Source of the DNA: CALZJC01 sp041574955
GTDB lineage: Bacteria > Acidobacteriota > Thermoanaerobaculia > Multivoradales > JAHEKO01
Reading direction: 5' to 3'
NCBI GenBank assembly: GCA_041574955.1
Contig: JBFGNS010000119.1
Coordinates: 1 to 13,148 of the forward strand
DNA length: 13,148 bases
Position 1 is the stretch's first letter, and each line of letters starts with the position of its first letter. Shown here in pieces: positions 7,263-13,148 of the stretch. The position numbers and the translations under genes are program-made. The notes under the pieces were generated by a model, which did no database searches, was not told the DNA's origin, and saw only the letters and a program-made list of their open reading frames with translations.

Positions 7263-7278
7263 ATCACCCTGCTACACT
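7250..7278 (+). promoter_or_regulatory. Promoter of the dcw cluster (upstream of mraZ)
   Basis: TGGACA (7250-7255, 5 of 6 to TTGACA) and TACACT (7273-7278, 4 of 6 to TATAAT) are separated by the ideal 17 bp. Transcription would start near 7285, leaving a leader of about 25 nt before the mraZ ATG. The -35 lies on the second GTGG box and the spacer contains the third, consistent with autoregulation by MraZ. Confidence 0.7.
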
Positions 7279-7309
7279 CCGGCAGTTCTAGAAGCAGTGG
7301 GTGGAGAGC

Positions 7310-7750
7310 ATGTTTCGTGGCAGTGCGCCGGCGAAGATCGACGACAAGGGCCGACTCAAGATGCCGACGGTTTTCCGCCGTCAGCTGGTGGAGAAGTACG
7401 GCCGCGACGTCTTCCTCACCAGCGTGCGCGGCGACTCGCTGCTGTTCTACCCGCTGCCGGTCTGGGAGGAGTTCGAGGGCCGTCTCTACGCCCTGCCCTC
7501 GACCGACCGCATCAAGCAGCGCTACCTCGAGAGGGTCAGCTACTACGGCCAGCAGAGCAAGCTCGACGGCCAGGGGCGGGTGGTGGTGCCGCAGCTGCTG
7601 CGCGAGTCGGCGCGCATGCAGGGCGAGGTGGTGGTGAGCTCCCGCCTCGACCATTTCGAGGTCTGGAACAAACAGCGGCTGCAGGAGCTGTTCGACAAGC
7701 AGCCGTTCGGCGACGACGAGTTCGACTACCTGAGCGAGCGGGGAATCTGA
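7310..7750 (+). CDS. mraZ: Transcriptional regulator MraZ
   Basis: DNA-binding regulator that controls the division and wall cluster, usually as a repressor of its own promoter. The 146-residue protein has the two tandem SpoVT/AbrB-like halves of the family. The DxKGR-type motif appears in each half: DDKGRLKMP (11-19) and DGQGRVVVP (86-94). I chose the ATG at 7310, giving the canonical MFRG N-terminus, over an in-frame GTG at 7301. The bases GGTGGAG (7300-7306), which include that GTG, serve instead as the ribosome site. It is the first gene of the cluster, with its own operator and promoter immediately upstream. The next gene, rsmH, follows after 43 bp. Confidence 0.97.
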   Translation: MFRGSAPAKIDDKGRLKMPTVFRRQLVEKYGRDVFLTSVRGDSLLFYPLPVWEEFEGRLYALPSTDRIKQRYLERVSYYGQQSKLDGQGRVVVPQLLRESARMQGEVVVSSRLDHFEVWNKQRLQELFDKQPFGDDEFDYLSERGI

Positions 7751-7793
7751 GCGTGGAGCACAGCTTGCCGACGCCGCTCTGGCGATTTCTGCC

Positions 7794-8708
7794 GTGCACC
7801 ACCATCCGGTCCTGGTCGAGGAGGTGATCCGCCATCTCGCGCCGCAGCGAGGTGGTCTGTTTGTCGACTGCACGGTCGGGGCAGGCGGGCACGCCGCCGC
7901 CCTGCTGGCGGCGTCGCCGGAGCTCGAGCTGGTGGGGGTCGATCGCGACCCGTCGGCGCTCGAGCTGGCGGCCGCGCGCCTGGCGGAGCACGGCCGGCGC
8001 GTGCGGCTGCTGGAAGGCGAGTTCGGCGACCTGCGGCCGCTGCTGGCCGGTCTCGGCGTGGCCCGGGTCGACGGGCTACTGGCCGACCTCGGGGTCTCCT
8101 CGATGCAGCTCGACACCGCGGAACGGGGTTTCAGCTTTCGCCGCGACGGCCCGCTGGACATGCGCATGGGAGCTGGCCGGCTGACCGCGCGCGAGATCGT
8201 CAACCACTACTCGGAGGCTGATTTGCAGAACATCTTCAGGCAGTACGGTGAGGAGCGGCGGGCCCGGCGCATCGCCCGGGCAGTGGTGACGGCGCGCGAG
8301 CGGCAGCCGATCGAGACCACCGGCGAACTGAGGAAGGTGGTGCACCGGGCGACTCCGGGGGCGGGCCATGCCCGCATCGACCCGGCGACGCGGGTCTTCC
8401 AGGCGCTGCGAATCGAGGTCAACCAGGAGCTGGCGGGTCTCGCCAGGCTGCTCGACGAGGTGGCCGAGCTGCTCGACCAGGACGGCCGGCTGGTTGTGAT
8501 CTCCTACCACAGCCTCGAGGACCGGCTGGTCAAGCACCGGCTGCGCGCCCTCGCCCAGGGTGAGGTCGACGAGACCACCGGCCGCACGCGCTCCGAGAGC
8601 CGGGTGATCGAGCTGCTGACCCGCAAGCCGGTGCGCCCGACCCCTGCCGAGGTGGCCGCCAACCCGCGGGCTCGCTCGGCGCGGCTGCGTGCCGCACGGA
8701 GGCTGTAG
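7794..8708 (+). CDS. rsmH: 16S rRNA (cytosine(1402)-N(4))-methyltransferase RsmH (MraW)
   Basis: S-adenosylmethionine-dependent enzyme that methylates N4 of C1402 in the ribosomal P site. Its 304 residues are the usual length. The N-terminus HHHPVLVEEVI is typical. The SAM-binding loop DCTVGAGGH is at 25-33, followed by LADLGVSSMQLD and FSFRRDGPLDMRM, the insertion domain with YSEADLQNIFRQYGEERRA, and the late motif SYHSLEDR (237-244). The GTG start at 7794 is set by family alignment. No Shine-Dalgarno is visible before it (GGCGATTTCTGCC), and no other ATG, GTG or TTG is in frame between it and the mraZ stop region, so it may depend on coupling from mraZ or on another initiation signal. The gene ends 3 bp before ftsL. 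Confidence 0.97.
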   Translation: MHHHPVLVEEVIRHLAPQRGGLFVDCTVGAGGHAAALLAASPELELVGVDRDPSALELAAARLAEHGRRVRLLEGEFGDLRPLLAGLGVARVDGLLADLGVSSMQLDTAERGFSFRRDGPLDMRMGAGRLTAREIVNHYSEADLQNIFRQYGEERRARRIARAVVTARERQPIETTGELRKVVHRATPGAGHARIDPATRVFQALRIEVNQELAGLARLLDEVAELLDQDGRLVVISYHSLEDRLVKHRLRALAQGEVDETTGRTRSESRVIELLTRKPVRPTPAEVAANPRARSARLRAARRL

Positions 8709-8711
8709 CGC

Positions 8712-9053
8712 TTGCGCAGTGCGTACGTCGTCCGCCAGCCGGTGGTCAACAGCTACCTGGTGCGCGAGCGTGACCGCCGGCGCCTGGTCGAGTTGATGCT
8801 GGTGGTGGCGACCGCGGTGCCGCTGGTGCTGGCGCTGATCGCCTACGTCTGGCTCAACCTCGAGCTGCTGCGGCTCGGCTACCGGATCCACCATCTGGAG
8901 AGCCAGCTCCAGCAGAGCCGCCATGAGCTGCAGCTGCTCGAGCTCGAGGAGTCGTACCAGACGGGGGCGGCGCGGCTCGAGGCGGTCGGCAGGCAGCTCG
9001 GTCTGGCGCCGCCGGGCGAGGGGCAGCAGATGCGTCTCGGAGCCGAGCGGTGA
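8712..9053 (+). CDS. ftsL: Cell division protein FtsL-like
   Basis: Small bitopic membrane protein of 113 residues: a charged cytoplasmic N-terminus (1-25), one transmembrane helix (about 27-48), then a periplasmic Leu-rich coiled coil (about 50-82) and a short tail. This topology, plus its place between rsmH and ftsI, identifies FtsL, which with FtsB and FtsQ activates the septal FtsW-FtsI synthase. Sequence alone is too divergent for certainty. The TTG start is supported by GGAGG (8698-8702) 9 nt upstream, inside the end of rsmH. Its stop overlaps the ftsI GTG (GTGA), so the two are probably translationally coupled. Confidence 0.8.
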   Translation: MRSAYVVRQPVVNSYLVRERDRRRLVELMLVVATAVPLVLALIAYVWLNLELLRLGYRIHHLESQLQQSRHELQLLELEESYQTGAARLEAVGRQLGLAPPGEGQQMRLGAER

Positions 9054-10969
9054 GAGCGCGCCGGCTGCTGGTGGTGGGCGCCGCCGTGCTGGTGGCGGCG
9101 GTGATCGTCGGCCGCCTCTGGCAGCTGCAGATCGAGCGCCACGACGAGTTCCGGGAGCTGGCCGGCTCCCAGCAGCTGCGGGTGGTCGAGCTCGAGCCGC
9201 CGCGCGGCACGATCTTCGACGCCCGCGGACGCAAGCTCGCGGTGTCGCTCGACGTCGACTCGCTGTACGCCGCGCCGTCGAAGGTGGTCGACCCGGCGGC
9301 CACCGCCGCCGCCCTGGCGCCGGTGCTTGGCCGGCCGGCAGCCGAGCTGCGCAGGCGGCTGGCCGGCGACGGTGACTTTGTCTGGCTGGCCCGCCAGCTG
9401 GACCCGCCGGTCGCCGAGCGGGTGCGGCGGCTGCGCCTGGCCGGCCTCGACTTCATGCGCGAGTCGCGCCGCTACTACCCGCAGCAGCGCACCGCCGCAC
9501 AGCTGGTCGGCTTCGCCGGCCGCGACCACACCGGTCTCGAAGGCCTGGAGAGCCTCTACGAGGAGGTGATGGCGGGCGAGGCCGCCAGGCGGCTGGTGCT
9601 GCGCGACGCCAACGCCGGGATCGTGCTGTCGCCGCGCCTGTCGCTGGCCGAGCCGGAGCCCGGCCGCGACCTGCACCTGACGCTCGACTCCCATCTGCAG
9701 GCGGTGCTCGAGCGCGAGCTCGAGCAGGCGGTGGCGCGGCACCGCGCCAGCCGCGCGGTCGGCCTGCTGCTCGACCCGCGCACCGGCGCCGTGCTGGCCA
9801 TGTCGGCGGTGCCCGGCTTCGACCCCAACCGCTTCCAGGAGGCGCCGCGCGAGGCGTGGCGCAACCGCGCGGTCACCGACGTCTTCGAGCCCGGCTCCAC
9901 CTTCAAGCTGGTGACCGCCGCGGCGGCGCTCGAGGCCAACCTGATCGACCCGAGCGACCTGATCGACTGCGGGATGGGCAGCATCACCCTCGACGGCGTG
10001 AAGATCAACGACCACCACCCGTTTGGCGAGCTCACCTTTCGCGAGGTGATCGCCGAGTCGAGCAACGTCGGTGCCATCAAGATCGGGCTCAGGGTCGGCC
10101 GGCGGGCGCTGCACGAGCAGATCGTCCGCTTCGGTTTCGGCCGGCCCACCGGAATCGACCTGCCGGGCGAGGAGGGCGGGCTGTTGCGGCCGCTCGAGCG
10201 CTGGCAGCTGAGGGATCCGGCCTACATCTCGTTCGGGCAGGGCATCTCGGTGACCGCGCTGCAGTTGGCATCCGCGTTCGCGGCGGTGGCCAACGGGGGC
10301 GCGCTCTACCAACCGTTCGTGGTGGCGGCCACCGGCCGCGGCGGCGTGCGCGACGCTCCGCCGCGCCGGCCGCAGCCGCTCGCGAGCCCGATCAGCGCGG
10401 CCACCGCCCGCACCCTCGAGCGCATGCTCGAGGCGGTGGTGGAGGAGGGCACCGGGGGCCGGGCGGCGGTGCCCGGCTACCGCGTCGCGGGCAAGACGGG
10501 CACCGCCCAGAAGCCGGTGGCGGGCGGCTACTCGCCCGACAAGCACCTGGCCAGCTTCGTCGGCTTCGTGCCGGCGCGCGACCCGGCGTTCGTCGGGCTG
10601 ATCGCGGTCGACGAGCCCGTCGGCGCGCTGTTCCACGGCGGCGACGTGGCGGCGCCGGTGTTCGCGGCGGTGGCGCGCGAGGCGCTGGCCTATCTCGGCG
10701 TGCCGCCGGACTCCGCCGTCCCGCCGCCGTCCGTCCCGCCGCCGCCACGGCTGGCCGCGACGGCGCCGGAAACGCCCGGCACGGTGCCCGACCTCACGGG
10801 GCTGACGGCGCGGCAGGCGCTGACGGTTGCCGCCGCCAGCGGCCTCGCCCCCAGCCTGCACGGCGCCGGCTTCGTGGCGCGCCAGCGGCCGGCCGCAGGC
10901 GTGCCGCTGGCCGAGGCCGGCGGCAACCTCGAGCTGTGGCTGGGCGCGGGGGCGGCTGGTGGTGAGTGA
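9050..10969 (+). CDS. ftsI: Septal peptidoglycan transpeptidase FtsI (class B PBP) with C-terminal PASTA domain
   Basis: Division-specific penicillin-binding protein that cross-links septal peptidoglycan with FtsW. 639 residues: short cytoplasmic start, one transmembrane helix (about 4-22), a class B dimerisation (pedestal) domain opening with PPRGTIFDARGRKLAVS, then the transpeptidase domain. The catalytic motifs are all present: STFK with S283 as nucleophile and K286, SSN at 337-339, and KTG at 482-484. A Pro-rich linker (about 551-576) leads to one PASTA repeat (about 577-636, GTVPDLTGLTARQAL...). PASTA on the division PBP is common in Gram-positive SpoVD/PBP2x types and present in some diderm phyla. 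The GTG start overlaps the ftsL stop and has GGAG (9039-9042) 7 nt upstream. murE begins 1 to 2 bp after the stop, or overlaps it, depending on its start. Confidence 0.97.
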   Translation: MRARRLLVVGAAVLVAAVIVGRLWQLQIERHDEFRELAGSQQLRVVELEPPRGTIFDARGRKLAVSLDVDSLYAAPSKVVDPAATAAALAPVLGRPAAELRRRLAGDGDFVWLARQLDPPVAERVRRLRLAGLDFMRESRRYYPQQRTAAQLVGFAGRDHTGLEGLESLYEEVMAGEAARRLVLRDANAGIVLSPRLSLAEPEPGRDLHLTLDSHLQAVLERELEQAVARHRASRAVGLLLDPRTGAVLAMSAVPGFDPNRFQEAPREAWRNRAVTDVFEPGSTFKLVTAAAALEANLIDPSDLIDCGMGSITLDGVKINDHHPFGELTFREVIAESSNVGAIKIGLRVGRRALHEQIVRFGFGRPTGIDLPGEEGGLLRPLERWQLRDPAYISFGQGISVTALQLASAFAAVANGGALYQPFVVAATGRGGVRDAPPRRPQPLASPISAATARTLERMLEAVVEEGTGGRAAVPGYRVAGKTGTAQKPVAGGYSPDKHLASFVGFVPARDPAFVGLIAVDEPVGALFHGGDVAAPVFAAVAREALAYLGVPPDSAVPPPSVPPPPRLAATAPETPGTVPDLTGLTARQALTVAAASGLAPSLHGAGFVARQRPAAGVPLAEAGGNLELWLGAGAAGGE

Positions 10970-10970
10970 C

Positions 10971-12437
10971 GTGAGGCTGGCCGAGGCGATCGCGGGACTG
11001 CCGATCGACGGACCGCCGGGGGCCACCGGCGAGGTGACCGGCGTGAGCCACGACTCGCGCCGCGTGCGCGCCGGCGATCTGTTCGTGGCGGTGCCGGGGC
11101 TGCGCGTCGACGGCAGCCGCTTCGCCCCCGATGCGGTGGAGCGCGGCGCCGTCGCGGTGCTGGCGCGCGGCGCGGCGCCGGCAGGCTTCCCGGCGCCCTG
11201 GCTGCGGACCCCCGACCCGCGCGCCCTGCTCGGGCCGCTGGCGGCGCGGGTCTACGGCCATCCCGACCGCGAGCTGGTGATGGCGGGCGTCACCGGCACC
11301 AACGGCAAGAGCACCGTCGTCGCCCTGCTGGCCGCAATGCTCGAGGCCGCCGGCAAGCCGGCGGCGACCCTCGGCACCCTCGGCTACCGGTTCGGCGAGC
11401 TGCGGCTGGCGGCCGAGCGCACCACGCCGGAGGCCTCCGAGCTGTTCCGGCTGCTCAGAGAGATGCGCGACGCCGGCGCCGCGGCGGCGGCGCTCGAGGT
11501 GTCGTCGCACGCACTGTCGCTCGGCCGGGTGAGCGGCGCGCGGTTCGACCTGGCGGTGTTCACCAACCTGACGCGCGATCACCTCGATTTCCATCGCGAT
11601 CTCGAGGAGTACTTCGCCGCCAAGAAGCGGCTGTTCGAGATGCTCAAGCCGGGCGGCCGGGCGGCGGTCGGTGTGACCGACGAGTACGGCCGGCGGCTGG
11701 CGGCGGAGCTGCCCTCGGCGGTCACCTTCGGCCCCGGCGGCCGGGTCGAGGTGGTGGCGGCCGAGCTCGCCCGCGACGGCATCCGCGCCCGCATCGCGAC
11801 GCCGGTCGGCGAGCTGGCGGTGGTGTCGTCGCTGGTCGGCCGGTTCAATCTCGACAACCTGCTGGCGGCGGTCGCCGGCGCCGTGGCGCTCGAGCTGCCG
11901 CCGGCCGCGATCGTGGCCGCGGCGGCGCGCGCCACGCCACCCCCGGGACGCCTCGAGCCGGTCGCCGCCGGCCAGCCGTTCCCGGTGTTCGTCGACTTTG
12001 CCCACACCCCGGAGGCGCTGGCCGCGGCGCTCGCCGCGGTACGCGAGCTGGGCGCCCGGCAGCTGATCGTGGTCTTCGGCTGCGGCGGCGACCGCGATCC
12101 CGGCAAGCGGCCGCTGATGGGCGAGGTGGCCGGCCGGCTGGCCGACCTGCCGATCCTCACCTCCGACAACCCGCGCTCCGAGGATCCGCTGGCCATCATC
12201 GCCGCCGTCGAGCAGGGGCTCGAGGCGTCGGGCAACGCCGCCTACCGCATCGTGCCGGACCGCCGGGAGGCGATCCGCCGGGCGCTGGCGGTGGCGGGCG
12301 AGGAGTCGGCGGTGCTGATCGCCGGCAAGGGGCACGAGCGTTTCCAGATCATCGGCGAGCGCAGGCTGGAGTTCTCGGATCAGGATGAAGCGCGGGCGGC
12401 GCTCGAGGAGAGGTTCGGTGCAGGGTCGGGTGGATGA
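10971..12437 (+). CDS. murE: UDP-MurNAc-L-Ala-D-Glu:meso-diaminopimelate ligase MurE
   Basis: Cytoplasmic ATP-dependent ligase that adds the third residue of the stem peptide. 488 residues from the chosen start. The N-terminal UDP-binding domain has the DSRRVRAGDLFVAVPG pattern. The ATP loop is TGTNGKS (108-114), followed by TTPEA, EVSSHAL and FTNLTRDHLDFH. The lysine expected to be carbamylated is K218 in AAKKRLF. The C-terminal domain carries GCGGDRD and the substrate-specificity motif DNPR (399-402), which marks meso-diaminopimelate rather than lysine as substrate. The frame stays open far upstream inside ftsI, but family N-termini fit GTG at 10971 (MRLAEAIAG) with GGTGAG (10961-10966) just before it. 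GTG at 10962 or 10959 is possible and would overlap ftsI by a few bases. Confidence 0.96.
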   Translation: MRLAEAIAGLPIDGPPGATGEVTGVSHDSRRVRAGDLFVAVPGLRVDGSRFAPDAVERGAVAVLARGAAPAGFPAPWLRTPDPRALLGPLAARVYGHPDRELVMAGVTGTNGKSTVVALLAAMLEAAGKPAATLGTLGYRFGELRLAAERTTPEASELFRLLREMRDAGAAAAALEVSSHALSLGRVSGARFDLAVFTNLTRDHLDFHRDLEEYFAAKKRLFEMLKPGGRAAVGVTDEYGRRLAAELPSAVTFGPGGRVEVVAAELARDGIRARIATPVGELAVVSSLVGRFNLDNLLAAVAGAVALELPPAAIVAAAARATPPPGRLEPVAAGQPFPVFVDFAHTPEALAAALAAVRELGARQLIVVFGCGGDRDPGKRPLMGEVAGRLADLPILTSDNPRSEDPLAIIAAVEQGLEASGNAAYRIVPDRREAIRRALAVAGEESAVLIAGKGHERFQIIGERRLEFSDQDEARAALEERFGAGSGG

Positions 12438-13148
12438 GGCGGCGGAGGCGATGGAGGGCCGAGTGATCGCCGGCGACCCGGCGGCCCGCTGGCGCGGCGC
12501 GGCGCTCGACTCCCGCCGGGTCGAGGGCGGCGAGCTGTTCTTCGCGCTGCCGGGCGAGCGCGTCGACGGCCACCGCTTCGTGGCAGCGGCGGCGTCGGCC
12601 GGCGCCGCGGCGGCGGTGGTGCACCGCGACGTCGAGGCCGCCGGCGCGACGCTGGTGCGGGTGGACGACAGCTACCGAGCGCTCCACCGCCTGACGCGCT
12701 GGGCGCGCCGGCGCGCCCCGCGGCAGCTCGTCGGCATCACCGGCTCGGTGGGCAAGACGACCACCAAGCGGCTGCTGGCCGCGATGCTGGCACGCCGCTA
12801 CCGGGTGGCCTCGAGCCCCGGCAACCTGAACAACCTGTACGGCTTTCCGCTGGCGCTGCTCGGCATCCCCGAGGACAGCGAGTGGATGGTCGCCGAGATG
12901 GGGATGTCGACGCCGGGCGAGCTGGGGCGGCTGAGCCGGCTGGCGCGTCCCGAGGTGGCGGTCTACACCAACGTGCGGCCGGCCCACCTGGTCAACTTCA
13001 GCTCGGTGGAGGCGATCGCGCGTGCCAAGGCCGAGCTGCTCGAGGGCCTGGTCGAGGGCGGGCTGGTGGTCGCCAACCGCGACGACCCGCGGGTGGCGGC
13101 GATCGCCGAGGCGCACCCCGGGCCGGTGGCCTGGTACGCCATCGACCG
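12418..13148 (+). CDS. murF: UDP-MurNAc-tripeptide:D-Ala-D-Ala ligase MurF, 5' part (cut by window end)
   Basis: Cytoplasmic ligase that adds D-Ala-D-Ala to the tripeptide precursor made with MurE. The visible 243 codons read without a stop to the window edge. The N-terminal domain shows ALDSRRVEGGELFFALPGERVDG; the ATP loop is TGSVGKTTTK with K113 in GSVGKT (109-114). Then come NLNNLYGFPLALL, EMGMSTPGEL and an AHLVNFSSVEAIARAKAELL segment, all in MurF order and spacing. GTG at 12418 is preferred: AGGAGAGG ends about 4 nt before it, and the encoded VDEAAEAMEGRVIAGDP aligns with family N-termini. ATG at 12451 would delete that strand and sits only 2 nt from its GGAGG. It overlaps the murE end by 20 bp. 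About half of the protein is missing on the right. Confidence 0.95.
   Translation, partial: MQGRVDEAAEAMEGRVIAGDPAARWRGAALDSRRVEGGELFFALPGERVDGHRFVAAAASAGAAAAVVHRDVEAAGATLVRVDDSYRALHRLTRWARRRAPRQLVGITGSVGKTTTKRLLAAMLARRYRVASSPGNLNNLYGFPLALLGIPEDSEWMVAEMGMSTPGELGRLSRLARPEVAVYTNVRPAHLVNFSSVEAIARAKAELLEGLVEGGLVVANRDDPRVAAIAEAHPGPVAWYAID

Noticed and set aside
7286..7293. TTCTAGAA palindrome near the predicted mraZ transcript start
   Set aside because: Only 8 bp and not repeated nearby; too short to call an operator.
7301..7309. In-frame GTG start three codons upstream of the mraZ ATG
   Set aside because: MraZ proteins characteristically begin MFRG, and the GTG lies within the ribosome-site sequence of the ATG at 7310.
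10827..10970. Upstream extension of the murE frame into ftsI
   Set aside because: It would overlap the ftsI PASTA coding region by about 140 bp and add residues that no MurE has. A GTG with a ribosome site exists at 10971.
8879..11026. 715-codon open frame antisense to ftsL, ftsI and the start of murE
   Set aside because: It crosses several real genes on the other strand, has the same Arg/His/Gln-rich shadow composition and has no recognisable motif.

Overview
The window is a very GC-rich chromosomal segment that is almost entirely coding. Codon third positions are heavily G/C, and GTG or TTG starts are common. It looks like housekeeping DNA from a diderm (Gram-negative type) bacterium. MurE carries the meso-diaminopimelate signature DNPR, and there is a SurA-type periplasmic chaperone plus a lipoprotein relative, which implies outer-membrane biogenesis. 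The gene content and the PASTA domain on the division penicillin-binding protein would fit a high-GC lineage such as Acidobacteriota or a former deltaproteobacterial group. That placement is inference: no rRNA or other clade marker is present.

Layout. Bases 1-198 hold no gene, only a 41-bp tandem repeat and a weak hairpin. A cation:proton antiporter of the CPA2/KefB-like family lies on the minus strand (199-1596). It is divergent from everything else across a 169-bp gap, which contains a plausible antiporter promoter and a candidate leaderless start for mfd. The plus strand then carries mfd (transcription-repair coupling factor), a PpiC-type lipoprotein and a SurA-like protein, with overlapping ends (ATGA, then 26 bp). 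After a 159-bp gap comes the start of the division and cell wall (dcw) cluster in classical order: mraZ, rsmH, ftsL, ftsI, murE and murF, with murF cut by the window end. ftsL/ftsI and murE/murF overlap, and the other junctions in the cluster are 1 to 43 bp.

How it works together. MraZ is the cluster's repressor. Upstream of it are three GTGG boxes spaced exactly 10 bp apart, two of them overlapping a good sigma-70-type promoter, so the cluster is very probably self-regulated by MraZ. RsmH modifies 16S rRNA, FtsL and FtsI build the septum, and MurE and MurF add the third residue and the terminal dipeptide of the peptidoglycan stem peptide. The two parvulin-family proteins probably handle exported or outer-membrane proteins; both appear to lack the first conserved parvulin histidine.

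I found no mobile element, CRISPR array, tRNA or rRNA, and no convincing novel multi-gene system. The items most worth a second look are regulatory (the mraZ control region with an adjacent dyad, and the possible leaderless mfd start) and the pair of parvulin-like proteins with altered active sites.
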